Positions 34,304-42,221 of a DNA stretch of 64,000 bases are shown here, one piece after another. Under the pieces are notes generated by a model. The model worked only from the letters and a program-made list of their open reading frames with translations, made no database searches and had not been told where the DNA came from. A program made the translations under genes and the position numbers. Within the stretch, counting starts at the first letter, position 1. Every line of letters begins with the position of its first letter. Source of the stretch: Chloroflexota bacterium (GTDB lineage Bacteria; Chloroflexota; Dehalococcoidia; Lucifugimonadales; GCA-2722455). The stretch lies in contig PBMB01000002.1 of the NCBI GenBank assembly GCA_002722455.1, positions 1 to 64,000 of the forward strand, in the 5' to 3' direction.

Positions 34304-34354
34304 CGACCTTTCGTGATTTTCAGTCACGCACTAATCCATCTCAGCTAACCTTCC
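34280..34354 (-). tRNA. tRNA-Phe (GAA)
   Basis: 75 nt. Acceptor GGAAGGT/ACCTTCC, anticodon arm CGTGA-CTGAAAA-TCACG (anticodon GAA), T-arm GTCGG-ATCGTTA-CCGAC, discriminator A and encoded CCA. All stems pair. The T-loop lacks the usual TTCRA: 54 and 58 are A and T instead of T and A, a compensated swap. Confidence 0.85.
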
Positions 34355-34360
34355 AATTTA

Positions 34361-34390
34361 AACCATTTCGTGTTCCTCCACGAGATGGTT
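34361..34390 (-). repeat. AACCAT hairpin, copy 1
   Basis: AACCATTTCGTG (34361-34372) pairs with CACGAGATGGTT (34379-34390), apart from one mismatch. One of four hairpins sharing the outer AACCAT/ATGGTT stem; located between two tRNAs of the array. Confidence 0.6.
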
Positions 34391-34395
34391 GTATA

Positions 34396-34471
34396 TGGTG
34401 GACAAGGGTGTTATCGAAGCACCACACGGAGACGTTTTGGCTCCTGCTCTACCATTTTGAGCTACTTGTCC
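34396..34471 (-). tRNA. tRNA-like gene, aberrant anticodon loop
   Basis: 76 nt. Acceptor GGACAAG/CTTGTCC and D-arm GCTC/GAGC are perfect, with encoded CCA. The anticodon arm reads GGAGC-CAAAACG-TCTCC: position 33 is A, the closing pair is C-T, and positions 34-36 read AAA. The T-stem closing pair (C-A) is also mismatched. Identity cannot be assigned. Confidence 0.6.
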
Positions 34472-34477
34472 ATAATT

Positions 34478-34553
34478 TGGTGAAGGTGGTTAGAATCGAA
34501 CTAACGCACAAATACTGATAGTATTCTGCTCTACCTACTGAGCTACAACCTTC
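34478..34553 (-). tRNA. tRNA, anticodon reads ATC (identity uncertain)
   Basis: 76 nt with D-arm GCTC/GAGC, T-arm GTTAG-TTCGATT-CTAAC and encoded CCA. The anticodon arm GAATA-CTATCAG-TATTT gives ATC at 34-36, formally Asp. The stem could extend to six pairs with a 5-nt loop. The 5' acceptor strand carries one extra T that must bulge. Confidence 0.6.
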
Positions 34554-34557
34554 ATTT

Positions 34558-34633
34558 TGGTGCGACCTCCGAGAGTCGAACTCGGCTCTAAGGATTTTCA
34601 GTCCTCTGCTTTCACCACGTAAGCTAAAGTCAC
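34558..34633 (-). tRNA. tRNA-Phe (GAA)
   Basis: 76 nt. Acceptor GTGACTT/AGGTCGC, anticodon arm GAGGA-CTGAAAA-TCCTT (GAA), T-arm CCGAG-TTCGACT-CTCGG, encoded CCA. Canonical. Confidence 0.85.
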
Positions 34634-34641
34634 ATTATATT

Positions 34642-34716
34642 TGGTGGGCTGTGTTGGTATCGAACCAACCTCTACGGGACTTCACTCCGTCACTAATCCA
34701 TCTCAGCTAACAGCCC
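34642..34716 (-). tRNA. tRNA with GAA anticodon
   Basis: 75 nt. Acceptor GGGCTGT/ACAGCCC, T-arm GTTGG-TTCGATA-CCAAC, encoded CCA. Anticodon arm ACGGA-GTGAAGT-CCCGT has an A-C closing mismatch; positions 33-36 read TGAA, i.e. anticodon GAA, with G37. Confidence 0.75.
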
Positions 34717-34723
34717 AAATTTT

Positions 34724-34799
34724 TGGTAGAACCGAAGGGAGTTGAACCCTTATCAATGGTTTTTCAGACCACTGCTTTTACCACATAAGCTACAGTTCC
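34724..34799 (-). tRNA. tRNA-Phe (GAA)
   Basis: 76 nt. Acceptor GGAACTG/CGGTTCT with one G-T pair, anticodon arm GTGGT-CTGAAAA-ACCAT (GAA), T-arm AAGGG-TTCAACT-CCCTT, encoded CCA. Confidence 0.8.
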
Positions 34800-34804
34800 A
34801 ATTT

Positions 34805-34879
34805 TGGTGGATAGTGTTGGTAACGCTCCAACCTCTGCGGGACTTCACTCCGCCACTAATCTATCTCAGTTAACTATCC
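34805..34879 (-). tRNA. tRNA with GAA anticodon
   Basis: 75 nt. Acceptor GGATAGT/ACTATCC, encoded CCA. Anticodon arm GCGGA-GTGAAGT-CCCGC, same loop and closing mismatch as the tRNA at 34642. T-loop AGCGTTA is non-canonical. Confidence 0.75.
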
Positions 34880-34884
34880 AGTTT

Positions 34885-34959
34885 TGGTGGAAGGAGTCAG
34901 TAACGATCTGACCTCTTTGGTGCTTCAAACCAACGCTAATCCGTCTCAGCTATCCTTCC
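34885..34959 (-). tRNA. tRNA with GAA anticodon
   Basis: 75 nt. Acceptor GGAAGGA/TCCTTCC, anticodon arm TTGGT-TTGAAGC-ACCAA (GAA, G37), T-arm GTCAG-ATCGTTA-CTGAC with the A54/T58 swap, encoded CCA. First tRNA of the leftward transcript. Confidence 0.8.
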
Positions 34960-34973
34960 AAATTTTAATTTTA

Positions 34974-35004
34974 GACCATATTCCTGACCTCACGAAAATG
35001 GTTT
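34974..35004 (-). repeat. AACCAT hairpin, copy 2
   Basis: ACCATATTC and GAAAATGGT pair around a CTGACCTCAC loop; in the leader of the tRNA transcript. Confidence 0.5.
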
Positions 35005-35012
35005 TTGTCTTT

Positions 35013-35042
35013 AACCATTTTGTTAACGCCAACAAAAAGGTT
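35013..35042 (-). repeat. AACCAT hairpin, copy 3
   Basis: AACCATTTTGTT pairs with AACAAAAAGGTT (one mismatch) around AACGCC. Confidence 0.6.
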
Positions 35043-35064
35043 TTGTGTTAATTTTCTTTTTTTA

Positions 35065-35094
35065 AACCATATTTCCCGCTTGGGAAAAATGGTT
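35065..35094 (-). repeat. AACCAT hairpin, copy 4
   Basis: AACCATATTTCCC (35065-35077) pairs with GGGAAAAATGGTT (35082-35094) around GCTT. The inner stem differs from the other copies while remaining paired. Confidence 0.6.
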
Positions 35095-35554
35095 CTACCG
35101 ATTTTCAAACATAAAAAAAACCCTTCTCAATTTCTTGAAAAGGGCGTGTTGTTAAATACTATACCTTTTTCAAGACCAGCCGAAAGAGAGTTCAGCTAAT
35201 CTTGAGGCTGACTCTTTATGTAAAGAATGTAAATCGAAAGTCAATTGTGTATAGCATAATAAATTCCTCTAAATATAAATAAGTTTTAATTTGGTAAAAT
35301 GTAGACTTGTTTTTTTTCTTGTCTTTCACTTTATGTTTATAAGTATAATCTATTAATTTAATCTTGTCAACACTTTTTTTAAAAAAAATCTAATAAAATC
35401 AACAACTTAAATCAAAATCATAGAATTACCCTACGATAATTTTCACGCATAAAAAAAGCTCCTGAAAGTTCACACTTCCAAGAGCTATATTCTTTTTCTT
35501 GGAAGCTAATTTATCGTTTTAGCGTCCAAGAAAAAACCTTGTTAACTAAAACAA
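35095..35554. other. Gene-free leader and promoter region of the tRNA operon
   Basis: No supported ORF. It holds a CCCTT...AAGGG hairpin near 35119-35144, the tRNA operon promoter at 35342-35370, and a complex of inverted repeats at 35458-35530, where CTTCCAAG pairs with CTTGGAAG and AGCTC with GAGCT. The last may be the terminator region of the small ORF at 35555. Confidence 0.5.
35342..35370 (-). promoter_or_regulatory. Consensus sigma70 promoter of the tRNA operon
   Basis: On the minus strand: TTGACA (35370-35365), 17-bp spacer, TATACT (35347-35342). It is the best full promoter in the window and is oriented into the tRNA array, giving a leader of about 375 nt before the first tRNA. Confidence 0.85.
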
Positions 35555-35632
35555 TTATCTAAAAAAGAAAAAGAAAAAGAAACCAACTAAAGAGTTAGCA
35601 ACTTTATTTTTTGTTGTGTTGTTAGTCATCAT
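35555..35632 (-). CDS. Possible 25-aa hydrophobic peptide
   Basis: ATG at 35632 after ATAGGAAAACTT opens 25 codons ending in a run of seven phenylalanines and Arg. The ribosome binding site is good and an inverted-repeat cluster follows. A phenylalanine-run peptide just upstream of a tRNA-Phe-rich operon is curious, but the ORF is very short. Confidence 0.35.
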   Translation of the reverse strand: MMTNNTTKNKVANSLVGFFFFFFFR

Positions 35633-35739
35633 AAGTTTTCCTATAAGTATTTGTATATTTATTTAATATAACATATTGAGAAAATAATTTCAACAAAAAT
35701 TACTATCTTGGTATAATAAAAAAGAAAGTGCTCTATTTT

Positions 35740-36051
35740 TTATTGAATTTTATATTTTTTCAATACTTCGATAAGTTTATCGTCCATGTATTTGTAATTA
35801 TCAGGAATCCCCATAACAACGATTTTCTTATACTTGGTAACTCGTGGGTATTCTGCTAGTATACGTTGTTTGTGCTTTTTTTCCATTACATAAATCTTAT
35901 CTGCCCACTTAATGTCTTCAATCCCAATAACATTAACAGCGTCACGACTTGTTCCAGCAGAACGAGTTTCAAAACCTTGTTCTTCAAAAAAAACCTCTGC
36001 TGTTGGGCTTCGTAGCTTATTACCACTACAAACAAATAATAGTTTATTCAT
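35740..36051 (-). CDS. Low-molecular-weight protein tyrosine phosphatase-like protein
   Basis: A 103-aa member of the short branch of the LMW-PTP/arsenate reductase superfamily. The P-loop is VCSGNKLRSPTAE (CX5RS, Cys near residue 9) and the general acid is in GIPDNYKYMDD near residue 83. The catalytic set appears complete. It would act in the cytoplasm on a phosphorylated protein or small molecule. Start ATG after AGAGAATTGATTA. It stands alone between the tRNA operon and the rightward 36202 gene. Confidence 0.85.
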   Translation of the reverse strand: MNKLLFVCSGNKLRSPTAEVFFEEQGFETRSAGTSRDAVNVIGIEDIKWADKIYVMEKKHKQRILAEYPRVTKYKKIVVMGIPDNYKYMDDKLIEVLKKYKIQ

Positions 36052-36201
36052 TAATCAATTCTCTATTCAATATTTAGCATATTATATTTCTTTATCCCTT
36101 ATATGTCAACGAATATTTTTTCAAAAAAAAGATTGATTTTATGCTTGAGGATTGATAAGATAACTTTGTAGTAAATATTAGAACCTTTATAGGAGTAGAA
36201 A

Positions 36202-36951
36202 ATGTTAAACCCAAACAAATCAAAAAAAGATGAACTTTTTATCAATGAACACATTTTAAATAGAATTACAATTGAAGATGCTTTTAAAGAAGATACAATG
36301 CAAAAGAAAGCAAAAAAAGCATTTTATGCCGTATGGACAAACTGGATCTTTATTAATCCTAAAACTGAAAACCTACGTGCAATAGAAAAGAAAAGTTATC
36401 CAATCATTAAAAACCTATCTTATGGAGCAAAGAACAGACTTCAATCTTATTTAGCATTCCATTTAAACAGAGATCATTATGATATGAACTTTGAATCATT
36501 TACGGAAGAGGAAGCTTACTCAAGTATTCAAATGTGTGAAGAGATTTTTGCTGATTCTTATCTTTTGGTTAGTTGGTGGTTATCTAAAATCCCTACAATA
36601 AACAATGAAAACTTCAATTTAACGGGTGAAGAATGGTTTAAATTGTCAAAAGAAAAATTCCAACGTCAAAAGATCATTAATAAACTTGGTTTTTGCTTTA
36701 TCGACTTGAATAAAAAACGATTTCTTTCTGTTAGAGATAATGAGATTTTTTGGGTTCCAAAACAAGAACAAGCCACTCGATTTAATGTAAAAGGTGGCAA
36801 AAAAATGATGATTTTAGATCAAGAAAATGATAGAATCAAAAATCTTGTCCAAGATTATGTTGAAAAATTGACTGGAAATAAGTCACTAAAACAATTTATA
36901 CAACAAACAACAGAATCTACTGAAGAGATTTTTATAAACGGAGAAAGTTAA
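36202..36951 (+). CDS. Hypothetical protein
   Basis: A 249-aa soluble helical protein with no recognised domain; start after TAGGAGTAG. One base separates its stop from the ATG of the GNAT gene, so they are co-translated. Confidence 0.75.
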   Translation: MLNPNKSKKDELFINEHILNRITIEDAFKEDTMQKKAKKAFYAVWTNWIFINPKTENLRAIEKKSYPIIKNLSYGAKNRLQSYLAFHLNRDHYDMNFESFTEEEAYSSIQMCEEIFADSYLLVSWWLSKIPTINNENFNLTGEEWFKLSKEKFQRQKIINKLGFCFIDLNKKRFLSVRDNEIFWVPKQEQATRFNVKGGKKMMILDQENDRIKNLVQDYVEKLTGNKSLKQFIQQTTESTEEIFINGES

Positions 36952-36952
36952 T

Positions 36953-37492
36953 ATGTATGGTTTAAAGCTTTATCTCGATTGGGAAGACGGTCTTAAAAAG
37001 AATAAAAAAATGCTGTTGAAGGAGAGAATGTGGGAACAGTCTTTTGGAACAAATAGCACATTTTATAAATACTTTATAGGTGAAAGATATGTAAAAAAAG
37101 GCACGACTATCTTGGCTTATGATGATGGTCTCTTGGCAGGAGTATTGATTTTCCCGCATTTAGAATCTATGACAGGATCAATAGAAGTTTTAAAAAGTGT
37201 TGTGAATTACAAATCTATTGGTGAGGTGCAAATATACATTAAACCAGAATACAGAAAACAAGGAATAGCAAGAAAACTTGTAGAAAGATTGAATAAAGAA
37301 TTGACAGAACGTTATAAAGAAGATTTTGGAAAAAAAACGCTGATTGTTCAAGCAGTTCAAAATGCGTATCCAATAGCAGCAAGATTTATGACAAACTTTG
37401 TGACTGCTCACTCTTATGAAGACGACAAAGAAGAATTGGAAGAATTTTTAATAAGAAATCAAGAATTGTTAAAATCAAAGAAAACTGCATAA
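36953..37492 (+). CDS. GNAT-family N-acetyltransferase
   Basis: A 179-aa acetyltransferase. GEVQIYIKPEYRKQGIARKLVERLNKEL (about residues 84-111) supplies the beta4-alpha3 acetyl-CoA pyrophosphate loop, (R/Q)xxGxA written as RKQGIA. The upstream LAYDDGLLAGVLIFPH is the usual beta-hairpin. The substrate is unknown. It is translated right after the 249-aa protein, which may be its partner or target. Confidence 0.8.
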   Translation: MYGLKLYLDWEDGLKKNKKMLLKERMWEQSFGTNSTFYKYFIGERYVKKGTTILAYDDGLLAGVLIFPHLESMTGSIEVLKSVVNYKSIGEVQIYIKPEYRKQGIARKLVERLNKELTERYKEDFGKKTLIVQAVQNAYPIAARFMTNFVTAHSYEDDKEELEEFLIRNQELLKSKKTA

Positions 37493-37522
37493 TTTAAACC
37501 TACATTTTATTAACAAAATAAG

Positions 37523-37546
37523 AAAGAGAAGTTCAACTTCTCTTTT
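37523..37546 (+). terminator. Intrinsic terminator
   Basis: Stem AAAGAGAAG/CTTCTCTTT around TTCAA with a T run, 30 bp past the GNAT gene. Confidence 0.8.
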
Positions 37547-37748
37547 TTAATATCCCAAAATCATTCAAAATTAAATTTTTAATATCTTAACCATTTTAAA
37601 ATATCTATTTTTGCATAAAAAAAAACCTCTTATGCTAAAATATTATTTTATTCTTTTAAGCTTTTTTATAATTCAAATCAATAAATAATTGTATATCGAA
37701 ATAAAAATGTTATTAATGTTATATATAGATGATAAAAAAGGAATTATT

Positions 37749-38693
37749 ATGAAAAAAACTTTAATATCGTTGTTTCTATTGTCTACATTTTCAACACAAG
37801 CAGCAGAAGAATTTAAAATAATTATTTCCAGCGAAGCTAATGATTATGTTATAGGTGGTTTTACAGATGAAACAACATATGGAAATTGGATAGAAATATC
37901 AAATGTTTGTTCATTTGATAAAGAAACTTCAGAACATTATTTTAATAAGTCATTTGTTCAAAAAAAATCTTGTGTAAAAACAGTGGAAAGAACAGTAGTT
38001 ACAGAAAGAACATACAAAAATGGAACAAAAGAAATAATTAAAAATGAAACAGAAACAAAATCTACAACGAGTTCTGAAACAAACACTGTATTCGGTACGC
38101 ATAAAGAAGCCTCTTGTAAAAATATTTTAAATAATGGGTATAGTGTAGGAAATGACACATATGAACTATCTAATGGTTTAAACGTGCTTTGTGATCAAAC
38201 AACAGACGGTGGTGGATGGACATTAATATTCAATCACGATATATTAACTGCTGGTGTTTTTACTTCTGAAAGTGAAGTGTTAAACGTAAATGAGAATAAT
38301 CCTTCATTATCGACAGCAAAATATTCAATATTAAATAGAATCGACACATTTAAGCGAAATAACAAATATGAGTTCAGAATGAAATGGAAAAATTATTCAG
38401 CAACTCAAATATGGAAACAAACCTCGAATCCAACAAATTCAGCAATTTCAGGTTATGAAGCAATATCAATAGACTCTGTAAGTAATTACTGGGGTGGGCT
38501 AGAACGTGGGAATGCGACAAATAGCAATTCTTCACTAATTGACGGCTCTATAAATCATACAAACTGGTATTATGCAGTTGGCTCATTTAAGAATTGGAAT
38601 CCTGGTCTTGTATGTAATGGTAATATTCCATTGTCAACAGACGTAGCAGGAAGTAGTTGTGGTGTTCCAAATGTAAATCTATGGATTAGATAA
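37749..38693 (+). CDS. Secreted fibrinogen-like domain protein
   Basis: A 314-aa exported protein: signal peptide MKKTLISLFLLSTFSTQA, an N-terminal module with W and paired Cys, then a fibrinogen-like domain beginning SCKNILNNGYSVGNDTYEL and showing the hallmark CDQTTDGGGWTLI, a later NYWGGL and a closing Cys pair. The start at 37749 follows AAAAAAGGAATTATT. Such N-terminal modules with fibrinogen domains occur in secreted proteins of marine gammaproteobacteria and in some phage adhesins. Paralogous to the protein at 6511-7356. A carbohydrate- or receptor-binding role is likely but not shown. Confidence 0.85.
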   Translation: MKKTLISLFLLSTFSTQAAEEFKIIISSEANDYVIGGFTDETTYGNWIEISNVCSFDKETSEHYFNKSFVQKKSCVKTVERTVVTERTYKNGTKEIIKNETETKSTTSSETNTVFGTHKEASCKNILNNGYSVGNDTYELSNGLNVLCDQTTDGGGWTLIFNHDILTAGVFTSESEVLNVNENNPSLSTAKYSILNRIDTFKRNNKYEFRMKWKNYSATQIWKQTSNPTNSAISGYEAISIDSVSNYWGGLERGNATNSNSSLIDGSINHTNWYYAVGSFKNWNPGLVCNGNIPLSTDVAGSSCGVPNVNLWIR

Positions 38694-38707
38694 CAAAAAA
38701 TAATAAA

Positions 38708-38731
38708 AAAGATTGGCTTCACAGCCAATCT
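38708..38731 (-). terminator. Terminator overlapping the 3' end of a leftward gene
   Basis: Stem AGATTGGCT/AGCCAATCT with TCAC loop; the stop of 38719-39015 lies within it. Also acts on the rightward gene ending at 38693. Confidence 0.75.
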
Positions 38732-39015
38732 AATTCTTTTATGAACTTTTCAAAAAACTCATATGTTTCTGCTAGTGTTTCTTTTTCTTTTTCTGATAAT
38801 TTAGAATAAAGTTTATTCAGTTTTTCTTGCTTTTTATTTATTTCTTTGGTGGTGTATTCCCCAAAGTTATGACAACGATGAAGATTAGGCGCACCATTTT
38901 CTTCTTTAACTTTTGTTGTTTGTTCTTGATTTCTTCTATTTTCTGAAATCTTTTTTACACGCTCTCTTTGTTTATCAAACAATATTTTAGATTTTTCTTT
39001 ATAATCTTCACTCAT
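38719..39015 (-). CDS. Small charged hypothetical protein
   Basis: A 98-aa Lys/Glu-rich protein, mostly helical with a probable C-terminal coiled coil (KLNKLYSKLSEKEKETLAE). ATG after TTAGGGTATTGAG. It lies 9 bp after the 114-aa gene, forming a two-gene operon. Confidence 0.65.
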   Translation of the reverse strand: MSEDYKEKSKILFDKQRERVKKISENRRNQEQTTKVKEENGAPNLHRCHNFGEYTTKEINKKQEKLNKLYSKLSEKEKETLAETYEFFEKFIKELDWL

Positions 39016-39024
39016 CTCAATACC

Positions 39025-39369
39025 CTAAAATTTAAATACTTTTACTTTTTCTTTTTCATTCATAATATAGGTTTTACCAATGCTTTCAAGTAATTTTTCA
39101 AAGTTTTTTTCAATTTCTAATTCAATTTTAAGTTCGACTTCTTTAATTGTTTTCAAATCAAAATAAAGAATGTGTTCTTTTTTATCAAAAAAAGCTGTCA
39201 ATAAAATTCTTTGGTTGTAAATCCATATTTCAAAAATGAGATCTATATTTTCCCTATCACTTGTATCTAATATTTTTTTCATTCTATGATGATAAAAAGT
39301 ATTAAAAACAGCAGATTTTAAAATATTAGCATCAAAATAATACATTTTTAGTTTTTTTGATAAAAGCAT
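39025..39369 (-). CDS. Hypothetical protein
   Basis: A 114-aa protein; start MLLSKKLKMYYFD after AAGGTGATTA. Alternating strand-like hydrophobic stretches (NIDLIFEIWIYNQRILLTAF) and a basic C-terminus. First gene of an operon with the 98-aa protein. No family recognised. Confidence 0.65.
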   Translation of the reverse strand: MLLSKKLKMYYFDANILKSAVFNTFYHHRMKKILDTSDRENIDLIFEIWIYNQRILLTAFFDKKEHILYFDLKTIKEVELKIELEIEKNFEKLLESIGKTYIMNEKEKVKVFKF

Positions 39370-39416
39370 TTAATCACCTTAAAGTCAGAGAAATAACTAT
39401 ATCAAATATTATCTAT

Positions 39417-41348
39417 TTATTCAATAAAAAATTTAAAATTTGATATGTGTTCTGTCAATTTCTTTGATTTCGTTAATAATTTTTTACACTCTTCATTAGA
39501 GCCTTCTGCTATAATTTCAATACTTTTAGCAATTTCCGAAACTTCTGTAATATGTGGAGCAATTTCGTTAATAACTTGTGATTGTTCTGTTGTTGCAGAA
39601 GCAATCTGTATATTTTGATCATTCATATCTGAAATATTCTTAGATATATTTTCTAAATCTTCGTTTGAAGCAACGGCACTTTCGTTACATTCAAGAGCAA
39701 GAGATTTATTCTTTTCAATTGCTTCAACAACAGAATTTGTTCTTTGATGTAATTGTTTAATGATGTCATTAATTTCGTCAGCAGAATCATTAGTTTTAGC
39801 AGCAAGAGTTCGAACTTCGTCAGCAACAACGGCAAATCCACGCCCTTGCTCACCAGCACGAGCCGCTTCGATTGCTGCATTAAGAGCTAATAAGTTTGTT
39901 TGTTCTGAAATGCCAGTAATAACGCTTAATACCGTGTTAATATTTTTTGCGTCTTCTTCTAGTTTTTTAATAATTAACTGTGTTCTGTCAATTTCATTAC
40001 CCATTAAATTAACATTGTTTAAAGTGAAAGAAATAGAATTTTTACCATTATCAATTGCATTAGAAGCTTCATTGGAAGCAGAAGCAGCAAGGTTGGCATT
40101 TTCAGAAATTTCATTAGAAGTAGTTCCTATTTCATGAATGGCAGTGGCAATTTGATCTATTTGTGAAGATTGTTCTTTAACATCGGTCTCCATAGTGTTT
40201 GAAACTGTATTTAAATCTTTAATGATGTTTGTCATTTCTTTTTCTGTTTGAACAATGTCTTTTAAAAGATCAATAAGAGTAATAACAAAACTATTATAAC
40301 CTTTTGCTATTTTACCTGCTTCATCATTTCTTGTGTCGTCTAATCGTTTAGTAAGATCACCATTACCATTTCCTATATCTTCTAATAAATTGGCAACGTT
40401 ATCAAATGGTAGTAATAAACGTTTTAGTGTAAACATAGAAATAGGAATGAATAAAACAGCAACCACAAAAGCCATTATCAATAATGTCATTCCATATCCG
40501 TTAAGATCTGACAAAACTTCTTCTTTTGATATTTGAGCAACTAAAACCCAACCTAAACTATCAATGTTCTGAATGCCAATAACTTGTTTATTGTTGTTTA
40601 ATTCAATTTCTTTTATTGATATTTCATTACTATTTAAAATATTATTTATATTTATATCTAATAAATCTTCAATATTTTTATTCAAAAAGTCTTTATCGGG
40701 GTGAAGTTGTATTTTACCGTTCTTATCAGCAATATAGACAAAGCCAGAATTTCCGATTTTGTAATCTTTAATTAAATTGGTAACATTTTCTAGACTTAAA
40801 CCAATTCCAGCAATACCTATTTTTTTGTTATTTTTAATTACCTTATAGTTAACAAACATTGTTGGGATATTCGTAGAGGTATCAATATCAAAATTAATAT
40901 TATAAGGATTGTCGTCTTTTAAATTTTCATAAAACCATTGATCATTAGGATTATTTCTTTTTATTTGTTTAACAATACCTTCTGGGGTATAATAGTTTCC
41001 ATCTTTTTCAGAGATAAAGAATGAATTTACTGCGTTATATTCTTTTTTGATATCTGTTAAGTATCTTGAAATATATTCTAATGACGTATCATTTTCATAT
41101 TCTAAAAATAAAGGTGATTTAGAAATAGTTCGAGAAGCAATGACAGGAATATTAAATTGAGAATTTAAATCATTGTTCACTTCCCCTAACACTGCTGGCA
41201 ATTCATTTTCGAAGGTTTTCTTTAAAAGTAAGTTCCAGCTTAAATTAAAAGAATAAAAGCCAATGATAGAAATAATTACGATAACTGCAGCAACGGTTGC
41301 GGCTGTAATTTTTGTTCTTATGTTAAAGTTTGTCATTTTATTATCCAT
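39417..41348 (-). CDS. Methyl-accepting chemotaxis protein (dCache sensor)
   Basis: A 643-aa chemoreceptor. TM1 is near residues 17-37; a double-Cache-type periplasmic domain (about 45-290) contains [25 protein letters not shown] and [19 protein letters not shown]2 is near 292-312 and is followed by a HAMP domain ([25 protein letters not shown]). The cytoplasmic signalling domain has the conserved hairpin tip [30 protein letters not shown]. Such dCache receptors usually bind amino acids. It would join host chemosensory arrays and redirect swimming through CheA/CheW. An in-frame ATG at 41336 is a possible alternative start. No che genes are nearby. Confidence 0.93.
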   Translation of the reverse strand: MDNKMTNFNIRTKITAATVAAVIVIISIIGFYSFNLSWNLLLKKTFENELPAVLGEVNNDLNSQFNIPVIASRTISKSPLFLEYENDTSLEYISRYLTDIKKEYNAVNSFFISEKDGNYYTPEGIVKQIKRNNPNDQWFYENLKDDNPYNINFDIDTSTNIPTMFVNYKVIKNNKKIGIAGIGLSLENVTNLIKDYKIGNSGFVYIADKNGKIQLHPDKDFLNKNIEDLLDININNILNSNEISIKEIELNNNKQVIGIQNIDSLGWVLVAQISKEEVLSDLNGYGMTLLIMAFVVAVLFIPISMFTLKRLLLPFDNVANLLEDIGNGNGDLTKRLDDTRNDEAGKIAKGYNSFVITLIDLLKDIVQTEKEMTNIIKDLNTVSNTMETDVKEQSSQIDQIATAIHEIGTTSNEISENANLAASASNEASNAIDNGKNSISFTLNNVNLMGNEIDRTQLIIKKLEEDAKNINTVLSVITGISEQTNLLALNAAIEAARAGEQGRGFAVVADEVRTLAAKTNDSADEINDIIKQLHQRTNSVVEAIEKNKSLALECNESAVASNEDLENISKNISDMNDQNIQIASATTEQSQVINEIAPHITEVSEIAKSIEIIAEGSNEECKKLLTKSKKLTEHISNFKFFIE

Positions 41349-41476
41349 TTATACATTTGTTTTAAAGAACATTTTGTATACAACAAAAAACGCAAGAAAT
41401 CAAGAAAATAGATACAATTTTGCAACAAGTATAAAAAAAGAAAATATTAAAAAAAATTATTAATAAAATCAATATG

Positions 41477-41485
41477 TGTTATAAT
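41477..41485 (+). promoter_or_regulatory. Extended -10 promoter (TGTTATAAT)
   Basis: TGTTATAAT, 44 bp before the ATG at 41529 (ribosome binding site AAAGGAAC). Confidence 0.6.
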
Positions 41486-41528
41486 GAATATAAAATAAAA
41501 AATAACAAAATGAAAGGAACTATAAATA

Positions 41529-42185
41529 ATGAGTGTTAAGGATATAAAACAAATAAATATTACATTAATGAAAGAACAAGGAGATAAACTTTTCGCCTTT
41601 TCAAGTAATGATATTTTAAGTCCAAGAAAGCAAGGGCAAAAACAAAGAACATTAGGAGATAATCTAACTTCGTTAACAGATTTTCACAAAGAAATTTTTA
41701 ACGTTGCAAAATCAGAAATGTACAAAGATCAAGAAATTGCATTTAATGTTAATGGTAATTTATATGCAGTAAGTAAGCCAGAATATTCAGGTTTATTAGT
41801 AAATAAAAATTTTCCGAAAGAAGAAATTGAGAAATTTTCTAATAAAAATAGAATTGATTTTGAATCAGAAAAAACAATGATCGGGATGTTTAAAGCTAAA
41901 AGAACGGACGGGGTAAATCTTTACAACAATGAAGAAGAAAAATACATTAGAGATAAGAATGGTTATACTGATTTTACTTCCAAGGAAGAACTAATTAAAG
42001 CCATTGAAGATTATATGGAAAACGATCCAGATCAGAATTCATATCATATTCAAAGAAAAGATTTAAGTGTTGTTTCGTTAGACGGTGAGCATATCAATGA
42101 TTATAGAGATAGAAAACCGACAATAATAAAAAATGATTTGGAACAAGAATTGAAAGCTAAACAAACAAATAGATACAAGAGATAA
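41529..42185 (+). CDS. Hypothetical protein
   Basis: A 218-aa soluble, charged protein with its own promoter and terminator. It contains KSEMYKDQEIAFNVNGNLYAVS and ends in a basic tail. No recognised domain. Confidence 0.75.
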   Translation: MSVKDIKQINITLMKEQGDKLFAFSSNDILSPRKQGQKQRTLGDNLTSLTDFHKEIFNVAKSEMYKDQEIAFNVNGNLYAVSKPEYSGLLVNKNFPKEEIEKFSNKNRIDFESEKTMIGMFKAKRTDGVNLYNNEEEKYIRDKNGYTDFTSKEELIKAIEDYMENDPDQNSYHIQRKDLSVVSLDGEHINDYRDRKPTIIKNDLEQELKAKQTNRYKR

Positions 42186-42190
42186 CAAAA

Positions 42191-42216
42191 AAAACCGTAA
42201 TGAGAATTACGGTTTT
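42191..42216. terminator. Bidirectional terminator
   Basis: An 11-bp stem AAAACCGTAAT/ATTACGGTTTT, GAGA loop, T run; also terminates the leftward PP-loop gene ending at 42222. Confidence 0.9.
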
Positions 42217-42221
42217 TTTAA

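Noticed and set aside
34095-35199. Several ORFs across the tRNA array
   Set aside because: They are translations of tRNA genes and their leader hairpins, not proteins.
39760-40137. Rightward ORF opposite the chemoreceptor signalling domain
   Set aside because: It is an antisense shadow of a strongly conserved coding region with no start signals.
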